Shown here: in pieces, positions 15,107 to 23,685 of the stretch
Layout: the number at the start of each line of letters is the position of its first letter
How positions within the stretch are numbered: the first letter of the stretch is position 1
The notes under the pieces: model-generated
Told to the model about the DNA's origin: nothing
Databases searched by the model: none
The model's input: the letters and a program-made list of their open reading frames with translations, nothing else
Translations under genes and position numbers: made by a program
Assembly: GCF_001552155.1 (NCBI RefSeq)
Contig: NZ_BCQQ01000021.1
Coordinates: 1 to 64,000 of the forward strand
Direction: 5' to 3'
Length of the DNA stretch: 64,000 bases
Origin: Actinomadura formosensis NBRC 14204
GTDB taxonomy: Bacteria > Actinomycetota > Actinomycetes > Streptosporangiales > Streptosporangiaceae

Positions 15107-16803
15107 GCGTCGACGACCGTCCTGTTGTGTGGAGCACCGTCCCTTACCCGCGCCGTCCGGCCACGAGGTCCGGTGGCGTGGACCTGAACAATGCCGTCGG
15201 CGAGCTCATCGCCGGGCTGGTGACGCGGCAGTGGGGGCAGGTCACTCCCTCGGTGTACGAGACCGGCCGGCTGGTGACGTTCGCCCCCTGGCTCACGGGC
15301 CACGAACGGCGCCTGGGGTTCCTGCTGGAGACGCAGCGTCCGGACGGCGCCTGGGGCGTCCCCGACGACGGGTACGCGCTTGTCCCCACGCTGAGCGCGG
15401 TCGAGGCGCTGCTCAGCGAACTCACCGGCGAGGCGCGGCGGGACGGCGGGAGCGGCCTGCACCGCGCATGGCTGGCGCACTCGGCCGAGCGCGGGCTGCG
15501 GGCGATCCGCCTGCGGATGTGCGGGCCGGCCGCGGCGTCCCTGGACCTGCCCGACCTGCCGGCGATCGAGCTGATCGCGCCCGCCCTGACCGAGCGGATC
15601 AACGTGTCGCTGGCCCGGCTGCGGGACCGTCCGGTGCCGGGGCTCGCCGGCTGGGCGGGATGCGAGCTCGGCCCGCCCGCGGGGCTGTCCCGCAAGAAGC
15701 TCGACTTCGTACGCGCCCTGTTCGCCGCGGGGGCGGACGTGCCGCAGAAGCTGGTGCACGCGCTGGAGATCGCCGGGGACGACGCCGCCGGGCTGCCCTG
15801 GCCTACCCCCGAGCCGACCGGCACGATCGGCGCGGCACCGGCGGCCACCGCGGCCTGGCTGGGCGCGGACGCGGCCGACGACCTGGAGAATCCGGCCCGC
15901 TGGTATCTGGAGACCGTGGTGGCGCAGCACGGCGGGCCGGTGCCGTGCGGTTTCCCGCTGACCGTGTTCGAACGCGGCTGGGTGATCGCGTGGCTGGTGC
16001 GCGCGGGCGTCCGGTGCGCCGTCCCGCCGGAGATCGTGCTCAGCCTGACGGCGCCGCTCGGCCCGGCGGGCACCCCGGCGGCGGAGGGCCTGCCGGCGGA
16101 CGCCGACACCACGGCCGGGGCGCTGTACGCCCTGGCCCTGCTCGGCGCGCCGCACCGGCCGGATCCGCTCTACGCCTACGAGACGGACACGCATTTCTGT
16201 ACGTGGCAGGGCGAGGAGGGCGCGTCGATCACGACGAACGCGCACGTCCTTGAGGCGTTCGGCGAATACCTCGCCGCGGGCAGGCCCGGCGCGCAGGCGT
16301 CCCGGTACGCCGCGACCGCAACGAAGGTGGCGGGCTGGCTCCGCGAGCAGCAGGCGCCGGACGGAAGCTGGTCCGACCGGTGGCACGCGTCGCCGCTCTA
16401 CGCGACGGCGTGCAGCGCCATCGCGCTCGCGCGGTTCGGCGGGCCGGAATCGGCCGCGGCGGTCGGCGCGGCCCGGCGCTGGGTCCTGGAGGCGCAGCGG
16501 CCGGACGGCTCCTGGGGCCGCTGGGGCGGCACGTCGGAGGAGACCGCGTACGCGGTGCAACTCCTGCTGCTGACCGGCGCGGTCCCCGCGCCGGCCGTCC
16601 GGGACGCGGTCGACCGGGCCGTCCCGCGGCTGCTCCGCTCACTGACCGGCGCGGACGGCGGAGACTTCGGTGAGCCGGCGCTGTGGCATGACAAAGACCT
16701 TTACCGGCCCTCGGCGATCGTCCGGGCGGGTGTGCTCGCCGCGCTGCAACTCGTCCGCACGATGCCCAGGGGCGGATCCGGCACGCGGCCGATGTTCGAC
16801 TGA
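15103..16803 (+). CDS. class II diterpene cyclase (copalyl-type diphosphate synthase-like)
   Basis: This 566-residue beta-gamma barrel terpene cyclase is related to bacterial ent-CPP/tuberculosinyl diphosphate synthases. QW-type motifs appear as LETQRPDGAWGV (about 76-87), EQQAPDGSWSDRW and LEAQRPDGSWGRWG in the C-terminal half. The catalytic acid motif is DADTTA at 333-338, i.e. DxDT instead of DxDD; the middle Asp335, the proton donor in the family, is present. It would cyclise geranylgeranyl diphosphate by protonation without losing the diphosphate. No GGPP synthase is adjacent. GTG 15103 overlaps the previous stop. There is no clear hairpin after the stop. Confidence 0.85.
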   Translation: MSVDDRPVVWSTVPYPRRPATRSGGVDLNNAVGELIAGLVTRQWGQVTPSVYETGRLVTFAPWLTGHERRLGFLLETQRPDGAWGVPDDGYALVPTLSAVEALLSELTGEARRDGGSGLHRAWLAHSAERGLRAIRLRMCGPAAASLDLPDLPAIELIAPALTERINVSLARLRDRPVPGLAGWAGCELGPPAGLSRKKLDFVRALFAAGADVPQKLVHALEIAGDDAAGLPWPTPEPTGTIGAAPAATAAWLGADAADDLENPARWYLETVVAQHGGPVPCGFPLTVFERGWVIAWLVRAGVRCAVPPEIVLSLTAPLGPAGTPAAEGLPADADTTAGALYALALLGAPHRPDPLYAYETDTHFCTWQGEEGASITTNAHVLEAFGEYLAAGRPGAQASRYAATATKVAGWLREQQAPDGSWSDRWHASPLYATACSAIALARFGGPESAAAVGAARRWVLEAQRPDGSWGRWGGTSEETAYAVQLLLLTGAVPAPAVRDAVDRAVPRLLRSLTGADGGDFGEPALWHDKDLYRPSAIVRAGVLAALQLVRTMPRGGSGTRPMFD

Positions 16804-16878
16804 GTGAATTCCGCCACATCGACGGTCCTTCACATCCCCCTCAAAATGCGACAAAGCGCCCGCCGTTGCTGATTCACC

Positions 16879-16907
16879 TTGAGGGGTTATGGTCCTGTTG
16901 CTAGTCT
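16879..16907 (+). promoter_or_regulatory. promoter candidate of the conservon operon
   Basis: TTGAGG (16879-16884) and TAGTCT (16902-16907) are 17 bases apart, in the 228-base gap between the diterpenoid operon and the sensor kinase gene. The predicted leader is about 120 bases. Confidence 0.5.
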
Positions 16908-17031
16908 TCTACGCCGTATGGAACGGCGGCTTGCCGTCGCCCTTGCATCCCTCTGACCGCGCAATCCGCCCCCACTCATCAACGGCCACGGCGGCTTGCG
17001 AGCCATTTCACATATTGTTTGGGCGATTGTA

Positions 17032-19494
17032 ATGCGCTTCCGCAACTCGCGTCTGCGAACCAAGATCACGGCGCTCTTGCTTTCCCTCACGGCACTCTGG
17101 GTTTTTGCCGCCTGGGTGACGCTGCGCGAAGGCGTCAATCTGCTCGGCGTCAGCACCCTGGACCGCGCGCTGGCGCAGCCGACCGACCCGTTGCTCGCCG
17201 ACCTGCAGCACGAACGCTGGATCTCCATGGTGCAGTTGGTGCGGCCGGACGCCGCCAACCGCGCGGCACTCGACAAGCAGCGTGCCGAGACGGACAAGAC
17301 ACGCGCGGAAGCGGTCCGGCTGGCCCGCGACAGCAACGTCTCCCTGTTCGGCAGCAAGCTCCTCGAACGGCGCGTCGATCAGATGCTGGACCAACTGAAG
17401 GCGCTGGACTCCACCCGGCACTCGGTCGACGCCGGTGCCGCCGACCGGACCCGGATCACCGCCGCGTATTCGGAGGTCATCGAGTCCATTTTCCGGGTCT
17501 ACGATTCGCTCGCGACCCTGGACGACAAGGATTTCGCCCGCGACACCCGGACGCTGCTCGAGCTGAACCGCACCTGGGAACTGCTTTCCCGGGAAGACGC
17601 ATTGATGTCCGGTTCCCTCGCGATCGGCCGGATCACACCCGCCGAACTCATCGAGTTCACCCAGCTGGTCGGCAGCCGGCGGCACAACACCGCGCAGGCG
17701 CTGCTCAACATTCAGAACTCGGACCCCGCCCTCTACAAGGCCCTGACGGAGAACGCGAAGCTGCGGCAGGTCGAGGCGTTCGAGGACGAGGTGATGCAGA
17801 ACCGCCGGATCCCCAAGGCCGGGCAGTCCCGGCTGAACTGGCGTCCCTCGATGACCGCCGAACGGTGGGAGTCGGTGACCGACCCGGCCCTGGACTACAT
17901 GCGCCAGCAGATCCAGGCCTCCGGCGACCGGCTGGTGGATCGCGCCACGCCCATCGCGGCGGGGGTCGTCCTCCGGCTGGCCCTGGCCGGTGGTCTCGGG
18001 CTCCTCGCGGTCATCGCGTCGGTCATCGTGTCGATCACCACGGCACGTGCCCTCGTCCGGCAGCTCGAACGGCTGCGCGGCGCCGCCTGGGAACTGGCCG
18101 AGCAGCGGCTGCCCAGCGTCGTCGAACGGCTGGGACACGGCGAGAAGGTGGACGTCGCGGTCGAGGCGCCCCCGCTGCAGTTCGGCACCGACGAGATCGG
18201 CCAGGTGGGACGCGCGTTCAACGCCGTCCAGGAGACCGCGATCCGCACCGCCGTCGAGCAGGCCGAACTGCGCCGCGGCATCCGGGACGTCCTGCTGAGC
18301 CTGGCCCGCCGCACCCAGACGCTGGTCCACCGGCAGCTCACCATGCTCGACACGATGGAGCGCAAGCGCGACATCGACCCGAAGGACCTGGAAGAGCTGT
18401 TCCGGCTCGACCACCTCGCCACCCGCATGCGGCGCAACGCCGAGAACCTCATCGTGCTGTCCGGGGCGATCCCGGCCCGCGGCTGGCGGCAGTCGGTGCC
18501 GATGGTGGACGTCGTGCGCGCCGCGGTCGGCGAGGTCGAGGACTACACCCGCGTCACCGTCCTGCCGTTCGGGCCGGTCGAACTCACCGGCCGCGCCGTC
18601 GGTGACATCACCCACCTGCTGGCCGAGCTGATCGAGAACGCGGTGTCGTTCTCCCCGCCGGACACCGCCGTGCACATCGGCGGCCACCTCGTCGCCAACG
18701 GCTTCGCCATCGACATCGAGGACCGCGGGCTCGGCATGACCGACGAGAAGCTCGCCGAGATCAACGAGCGGATCGTCGACCCGCCCGAGTTCAACCTGCG
18801 CAGCTCCGTCCAGCTCGGCCTGTTCGTCGTCGCGAAGCTCGCCGAGCGCTACGGCGTGCGCGTCTCGCTGAAGCGGTCGGCCTACGGCGGCACGACGGCC
18901 GTCGTCGTCATCCCGCAGGACCTGATCGTCGAGAGCGACGCCGCGAAGAGCCCCGCGACCACCACCCAGAACGGCCTCACCGTCCGGCAGCCGGCGGCGG
19001 TCTCCGCCGGCGCCAGGTCCTCGGGGGCGCATCCGACGGCCAGTGTGACGACCATGACCAGGAAGCCGTCCACCTCGCCCCCTGCCCTGGTGGCCGTGCC
19101 GCCGCCCGCGGCCGACCCGGACGACGCAGCCGACCAGGACGACCAAGACGACCGCGAGGACCCGGCCCCCGACCCCGGTGACACGGAGACTTCCGAGCCG
19201 CAGGCCAGCGCCGCGGCGGAGACCAGCCACCCGGAGGATCAGCCACCCGTGACCGACAACTCCATCACCCCGTCCGGCCTGCCCGTCCGCGTTCCCCAGG
19301 CCAACCTCGCGGCGCCGCTGCGCACCGACGAACCCGTCGTCGCCCAGCAGCCGGACGAGCACGACGACGACCCAGGCCGCTCGCCCGAGGAGATTCAGCG
19401 GATCATGGGTTCCTACCAGCGCGGCACCCGCCTTGCGAGGACGGCCGTCGAGTCCCTCGGCAACGAAGCAGTGGAAGGCGAGAACGAGCAGTGA
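17032..19494 (+). CDS. NIT-domain sensor histidine kinase-like protein (conservon CvnA)
   Basis: This 820-residue membrane sensor is the first gene of a conservon. After a basic N-terminus and membrane helix 1 (about 11-30), a nitrate/nitrite-sensor-like (NIT) extracellular domain spans about 35-300. Then follow helix 2 (about 308-335), a HAMP segment, a DHLATRMRRNAENL helix and a HATPase_c domain with N-box ELIENAVSFSPP near 532 and G-box DRGLGM near 563. A disordered Pro/Asp/Glu-rich tail of about 190 residues follows. ATG 17032 starts MRFRNSRLRTKI. In Streptomyces, CvnA associates with the small partners encoded next to form a G-protein-coupled-like membrane complex. The signal sensed is unknown. 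Confidence 0.88.
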   Translation: MRFRNSRLRTKITALLLSLTALWVFAAWVTLREGVNLLGVSTLDRALAQPTDPLLADLQHERWISMVQLVRPDAANRAALDKQRAETDKTRAEAVRLARDSNVSLFGSKLLERRVDQMLDQLKALDSTRHSVDAGAADRTRITAAYSEVIESIFRVYDSLATLDDKDFARDTRTLLELNRTWELLSREDALMSGSLAIGRITPAELIEFTQLVGSRRHNTAQALLNIQNSDPALYKALTENAKLRQVEAFEDEVMQNRRIPKAGQSRLNWRPSMTAERWESVTDPALDYMRQQIQASGDRLVDRATPIAAGVVLRLALAGGLGLLAVIASVIVSITTARALVRQLERLRGAAWELAEQRLPSVVERLGHGEKVDVAVEAPPLQFGTDEIGQVGRAFNAVQETAIRTAVEQAELRRGIRDVLLSLARRTQTLVHRQLTMLDTMERKRDIDPKDLEELFRLDHLATRMRRNAENLIVLSGAIPARGWRQSVPMVDVVRAAVGEVEDYTRVTVLPFGPVELTGRAVGDITHLLAELIENAVSFSPPDTAVHIGGHLVANGFAIDIEDRGLGMTDEKLAEINERIVDPPEFNLRSSVQLGLFVVAKLAERYGVRVSLKRSAYGGTTAVVVIPQDLIVESDAAKSPATTTQNGLTVRQPAAVSAGARSSGAHPTASVTTMTRKPSTSPPALVAVPPPAADPDDAADQDDQDDREDPAPDPGDTETSEPQASAAAETSHPEDQPPVTDNSITPSGLPVRVPQANLAAPLRTDEPVVAQQPDEHDDDPGRSPEEIQRIMGSYQRGTRLARTAVESLGNEAVEGENEQ

Positions 19495-19913
19495 AGCAGA
19501 AAGCAGGTGCGCCGTCCGATCTGGGCTGGCTGCTGGACGACCTGATCCACCGTGTGCCGCACGCGCACAGCGCGGTCGTCCTGTCCGCGGACGGCCTTCT
19601 CATGGCCTCCTCGGAAGGAATGAGCCAGGACGACGGCGAACACCTGGCCGCGGTGGCCGCCGGCATCCAGAGCCTGGCCAAGGGCGCCGGGACACGGTTC
19701 GGCGGCGGCCCGGTCAGGCAGACGATCATCGAGATGCAGTCGCAGTTCCTGCTGGTGACGGTGGCCGGCAAGGGCGCCTGCCTCGCCGTGCTGGCGGGCG
19801 ATGAGGCCGACGTCGGCCTCATCGCCTACGAGATGGCGATGCTCGTCACCAGCATGGGGCACCATCTCACCTCGCCGTCACGTTCGGAGACCGCGGAGGG
19901 CCGCTCCACATGA
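19491..19913 (+). CDS. roadblock/LC7 domain protein (conservon CvnB)
   Basis: This 140-residue single-domain roadblock/LC7 protein (DLGWLLDDLIHRVPHAHSAV, then LSADGLLMASSEGMSQDD) forms dimers that regulate small GTPases. The GTG start at 19491 overlaps the kinase stop by four bases, and the stop overlaps the DUF742 start in the same way. In characterised conservons CvnB bridges the sensor and the GTPase; here that role is inferred from gene order and domain identity. Confidence 0.9.
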   Translation: MKQKAGAPSDLGWLLDDLIHRVPHAHSAVVLSADGLLMASSEGMSQDDGEHLAAVAAGIQSLAKGAGTRFGGGPVRQTIIEMQSQFLLVTVAGKGACLAVLAGDEADVGLIAYEMAMLVTSMGHHLTSPSRSETAEGRST

Positions 19914-20350
19914 TGCCGCCCGAAGACCCCTCGCCCGACCTCTGGCCGGAGACCCCGCCGCTCCCACCGGCCCCCGAACCGGACACGCACGAACGCTGGC
20001 TCGACGACCAGGCCGGCCCCATGGTGCGTCCCTACGTGATGACCAGCGGGCGCATCGAGCCGACCCGCGGCAAGTTCGACCTGATCACCCTCGTGGTCGC
20101 GGCCGGCCCGGAACCGGACACCGTGATCGGGCTCGGCCCCGAGCACCTGGCGCTCATCCGGCTCTGCCAGAACGTCATCTCGGTCGCCGAACTCACCGGC
20201 CATCTCAACCTGCCCGTCGCGACCGTGCGGGTCCTGCTCGGCGACCTGCTCGACAAGGGGTTCGTCTCCATGCAGGAACCCGAACCGGAGGCGGACATGC
20301 ACGACATCAGGCTCTACAAGGCGGTGATCGATGGTCTCCGGGCCCTCTAG
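19910..20350 (+). CDS. DUF742 protein (conservon CvnC)
   Basis: This 146-residue DUF742 protein has a winged-helix-like core (LGPEHLALIRLCQNVISVAE, then LNLPVATVRVLLGDLLDKGF) behind a Pro-rich N-terminus. The family always occurs in conservons between the roadblock and GTPase genes. The motif VRPYVMTSGRIEPTRGKFDL matches the usual DUF742 opening. It overlaps CvnB by four bases and the GTPase gene by 20 bases. Its biochemical role is not established. Confidence 0.9.
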   Translation: MMPPEDPSPDLWPETPPLPPAPEPDTHERWLDDQAGPMVRPYVMTSGRIEPTRGKFDLITLVVAAGPEPDTVIGLGPEHLALIRLCQNVISVAELTGHLNLPVATVRVLLGDLLDKGFVSMQEPEPEADMHDIRLYKAVIDGLRAL

Positions 20351-20945
20351 AGGCGTACGCGCCCGCCGGCTTCCCACCGCGGTCAAGATCGTGATCGCGG
20401 GCGGTTTCGGGGTCGGCAAGACCACGATGGTGGGCACGGTCTCCGAGACCCGGCCGCTGCGCACCGAGGAACTCCTCACCGACCAGAGCATCGGCGTGGA
20501 CGACATCGCCGGGGTGGAACGCAAGAGCACCACCACGGTCGCGATGGACTTCGGCCGCATCACGATGCGGGACGAGTACGTCCTCTACCTGTTCGGGACC
20601 CCCGGCCAGGAACGCTTCTGGTTCATGTGGGACGAGGTCGCCCTCGGCGCGCTCGGCGCGGTCGTCCTCGCCGACACCCGCCGCCTGTCCGACTGCTTCC
20701 CGTCGGTGGACTACTTCGAGCGCCGCGGCACCCCGTTCGTCGTCGCGGTCAACTGCTTCGAGGGCGCCCAGCGCTACGACCTCCAAGAGATCCAGATGGC
20801 CCTCAACCTGGGCCCCAAGGTCCCCGTCATGCTCTGCGACGCCCGCCGCGTCGAATCCTGCAAGAAGGTCCTCATCGACCTCGTCCTGCACGCCATGAAG
20901 TTCCGCGGCCTGACCGAAGAGCCCGCCGAACCGCAGAAAGCCTGA
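20331..20945 (+). CDS. small GTP-binding protein (conservon CvnD)
   Basis: This 204-residue Ras-like GTPase has P-loop GGFGVGKTT at 24-32, a TTTVAMDFG switch I region and G3 motif FGTPGQE near residue 89. The G4 position reads VNCFEG rather than NKxD, which is usual in CvnD proteins, so base specificity relies on atypical residues. It is the signalling output of the conservon and may act on development or secondary metabolism. The ATG lies inside the DUF742 gene. The stop is followed by a very strong terminator, so it closes the operon; no conservon-type P450 follows it here. Confidence 0.92.
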   Translation: MVSGPSRGVRARRLPTAVKIVIAGGFGVGKTTMVGTVSETRPLRTEELLTDQSIGVDDIAGVERKSTTTVAMDFGRITMRDEYVLYLFGTPGQERFWFMWDEVALGALGAVVLADTRRLSDCFPSVDYFERRGTPFVVAVNCFEGAQRYDLQEIQMALNLGPKVPVMLCDARRVESCKKVLIDLVLHAMKFRGLTEEPAEPQKA

Positions 20946-20970
20946 ACCCGAACAGCCGGGCTTCAAGAGC

Positions 20971-21013
20971 GGGGCCGTTCGCGCCCACCGGCATCGCCGG
21001 CGCGAACGGCCCC
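20971..21013. terminator. strong bidirectional terminator between conservon and polyprenyl synthase gene
   Basis: GGGGCCGTTCGCGCC (20971-20985) pairs perfectly over 15 bp with 20999-21013 around a 13-base loop. It lies between convergent genes, 26 bases after the GTPase stop. Confidence 0.88.
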
Positions 21014-21059
21014 GCGCGGTCACGTCCCGCCACCTGGATCAGCGGCCGGGCGGCGCGGA

Positions 21060-22100
21060 TCAGCCCGTGCGGCTCACCACGTAGTCGCAGAGGTTGGTGA
21101 ATGCCTCGCGGGCGGGGATCTCGGGGAGGGTGAGGAGTTCGGCGCGGGCGTCCTCGGCCCAGCGGCGCAGGTCGGCACGGGCACGGTCCATGGCGGGGTG
21201 GGCGCGCAGCAGGGTGAGGGCCTCGGCGTGGCGGGTGTCGTCGGTGAGGTCCTGGACGAGGAGTTCGCGGAGGCGGGCGTCGTCCGGCCCGGAACCGATC
21301 CCGCCGAGGACGTGGTGCATCGGAAGGGTGCGGACGCCCTCGCGAAGGTCGGTGCCCGGCGTCTTGCCGGACTCCTCGGTCTCGGACGCGATGTCGAGGA
21401 TGTCGTCGGAGAGCTGGAAGGCGATGCCGATCTTCTCGCAGGCGGAGGTGATCGTGTCGACGACATGGGGCGGGGCGCCCGACAGCAGGGCGCCGAACTG
21501 GCCGGAGACGGCGATGAGGGACGCGGTCTTGTCGGCGACGACCTGCAGGTAGTGCTTGAGGGGGTCGGCGGAGGTGCCGGGGCCGACCGTCTCCTGGATC
21601 TGGCCGCGGACGAGGCGGGCGAACGCGCGGGCCTGGATGCGGACCGCCTCGGGGCCGAGGTCGGCGAGCAGGTCGGAGGCGCGGGCGAACAGGTAGTCGC
21701 CGGTGAGGATCGCGACGGTGTTCGTCCAGCGGGAGTTGGCGGACTCCTGGCCGCGGCGGACGGTCGCCTCGTCCATCACGTCGTCGTGGTAGAGGGTGCC
21801 GAGGTGGGTCAGCTCCACGACGACGGCGGCGGGGACGACGCCCGCGGCGGCCGGGTCGCCGAAGTGGGAGGCGAGCAGCACCAGCATCGGCCGGAACCGC
21901 TTGCCGCCCGCCTCCACCAGATGCTCGGACGCCTCGGTGAGCAGCGGATCCTCGCCACGCACGCAGTCGAGGAGCATGGCCTCGACATCGGCCAGACGCG
22001 CTTTCGCAGCGGACGCGAGCGCGGCGTCGATGGGAAGCCCGAACGGGCCGGTCTCCTTGACGGCCGGCCCGCCGGGCTTCTCAGCGGATGGGTTGCTCAC
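21060..22100 (-). CDS. polyprenyl diphosphate synthase (menaquinone side chain)
   Basis: This 346-residue trans-prenyltransferase has the first Asp-rich motif DDVMD (106-110), the second DDILD near 231, and GGKRFRP (65-71) for isopentenyl diphosphate binding. The residues before the first motif (HLGTLYH) lack the bulky aromatics that stop elongation in FPP/GGPP synthases, which suggests a long-chain product such as the menaquinone tail. It follows nuoN by 10 bases on the same strand and is the last gene of the respiratory operon. It could in principle supply other prenyl diphosphates, but the gene is placed for quinone synthesis. It ends at the strong terminator near 21.0 kb. Confidence 0.88.
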   Translation of the reverse strand: MSNPSAEKPGGPAVKETGPFGLPIDAALASAAKARLADVEAMLLDCVRGEDPLLTEASEHLVEAGGKRFRPMLVLLASHFGDPAAAGVVPAAVVVELTHLGTLYHDDVMDEATVRRGQESANSRWTNTVAILTGDYLFARASDLLADLGPEAVRIQARAFARLVRGQIQETVGPGTSADPLKHYLQVVADKTASLIAVSGQFGALLSGAPPHVVDTITSACEKIGIAFQLSDDILDIASETEESGKTPGTDLREGVRTLPMHHVLGGIGSGPDDARLRELLVQDLTDDTRHAEALTLLRAHPAMDRARADLRRWAEDARAELLTLPEIPAREAFTNLCDYVVSRTG

Positions 22101-22110
22101 CCAAGACTCC

Positions 22111-23685
22111 CTACCGGACGAACATGTGGGTCGTGGCCTGACCCGCGAGGTCCAGGACCGGCTGCGGGATCACGCCGAGTACCACAGTAGCCGCCACGCC
22201 GAGGGCGACCGCGACCGCGGTCGCCGGCCCGGCCACCACGACCGGCCCGTCCGCGTCCGGCTCGCTGAAGAACATGACGACGATCACGCGGACGTAGAAG
22301 AACGCGGCGATCGCGGACGAGATGACCGCGATGATGACCAGGGGCGTCGCGCCCTCCTCGACGGCCGCCTTGAACACCGCGAACTTGCCGGTGAACCCGC
22401 TGGTGAGCGGGATCCCGGCGAACGCCAGCAGGAAGAAGGCGAACACGCCGGCGACGACCGGGGACCGCTTGCCGAGCCCCGCCCACCGGGACAGGTGGCC
22501 GGCCTCGCCGCCCGCGTCCCGCACCATCGTGATGACGGCGAACGCGCCGACCGAGGTGAAGCCGTAGGCGAGCAGGTAGAACAGGCTGCTCGACAGGCCG
22601 TGCGGGGAACTGGCGATCACGCCGAGGAGCAGGAAGCCCGCGTGCGCGATCGACGAGTAGGCCAGCAGCCGCTTGATGTCGGTCTGCGTGATCGCGATGA
22701 GCGACCCGGCGACCATCGTGAGAATGGCCACACCCCACAGGACGGGCCGCCAGTCCCAGCGCAGCGTCTCGAACGCGACGTAGTAGACGCGCAGGATCCC
22801 GCCGAACGCGGCGACGACCGTACCGGACGCCATCAGCGCCGTGATCGGGGTCGGGGCGCCCTGGTACACGTCCGGCTTCCACATGTGGAAGGGGACGCCG
22901 CCGAGCTTGAACAGCAGCCCGACGGACAGCAGCGCGACGCCCGCGAGGAGCAGGGTCTCACTGCCGGCGTCCCTGCCGATCTGGGCGGAGATGTCCGACA
23001 GCCGCACCGACCCGGCGTACCCGTACAGCAGCGCCGTCCCGTACAGGAAGAACGCCGACGAGAACGCGCCGAGCAGGAAGTACTTGACCGCCGCCTCCTG
23101 CGACAGCAGCCGCCGCCGGCGGGCGAGCCCGCACAGCAGGTAGAGCGGCAGCGACATGACCTCCAGGGCCACGAACATCGTGAGCAGGTCGTTCGCGGCC
23201 GGGAACATGATCATGCCGCCGACGGCGAACATCATCAGCGGGAACACCTCGGTCTGGGTGATCCCGGCCTCGGCGGTGCGCTGCTCGGCCTCACTGCCGG
23301 GCAGCGCGGACGCCTGCGCGGCGAAGTGGCCGCCGGCGCGCTCGGCGATCAGCAGCAGGCTGACGAGCGCCAGCACCAGGATGGTGCCCTGGATGAACAG
23401 CGTCGGCCCGTCCACGCCGAGCGCGCCCTCGGCGGCGACGTGGTGCGGGTTGTCGCGCCACGCGAGCGCGACCGTCCAGCCGAAGGCGCCGGCGAGGCCG
23501 AGGAACGCCAGCGGCACCTGCGCGTAGTAGCGCGCGTTGCGGCCGACGAACGCCTCGACGAGCACGCCCACGACGGCGACGCCGAGGACCAGGAGCAGCG
23601 GGGCGATCTGCCCGTACTCGATGTGCGGCGCGGGGATGTCACCCCCCTGCGCGAGGACCGCGCTCACCTGACTGGTGGTGCTCAT
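22111..23685 (-). CDS. nuoN: NADH-quinone oxidoreductase subunit N
   Basis: This 524-residue antiporter-like membrane subunit of complex I has about 14 helices and pumps protons. Conserved elements include the Glu in LFVALEVMSLPLYLL and the Lys-bearing ALMASGTVVAAFGG region with SIAHAGFLLLG. ATG 23685 overlaps the nuoM stop by four bases. It is the last nuo gene, followed after 10 bases by the polyprenyl diphosphate synthase gene. Confidence 0.95.
   Translation of the reverse strand: MSTTSQVSAVLAQGGDIPAPHIEYGQIAPLLLVLGVAVVGVLVEAFVGRNARYYAQVPLAFLGLAGAFGWTVALAWRDNPHHVAAEGALGVDGPTLFIQGTILVLALVSLLLIAERAGGHFAAQASALPGSEAEQRTAEAGITQTEVFPLMMFAVGGMIMFPAANDLLTMFVALEVMSLPLYLLCGLARRRRLLSQEAAVKYFLLGAFSSAFFLYGTALLYGYAGSVRLSDISAQIGRDAGSETLLLAGVALLSVGLLFKLGGVPFHMWKPDVYQGAPTPITALMASGTVVAAFGGILRVYYVAFETLRWDWRPVLWGVAILTMVAGSLIAITQTDIKRLLAYSSIAHAGFLLLGVIASSPHGLSSSLFYLLAYGFTSVGAFAVITMVRDAGGEAGHLSRWAGLGKRSPVVAGVFAFFLLAFAGIPLTSGFTGKFAVFKAAVEEGATPLVIIAVISSAIAAFFYVRVIVVMFFSEPDADGPVVVAGPATAVAVALGVAATVVLGVIPQPVLDLAGQATTHMFVR

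Noticed and set aside
16804-17031. Rex half-site-like TTCACAT sequences near 16830 and 17008
   Set aside because: Only half-sites; no inverted partner at the correct spacing.
21060-22100. Polyprenyl synthase as GGPP synthase of the diterpenoid operon
   Set aside because: It is in the nuo/menaquinone operon, on the other strand, and its first Asp-rich motif region looks like that of long-chain synthases.
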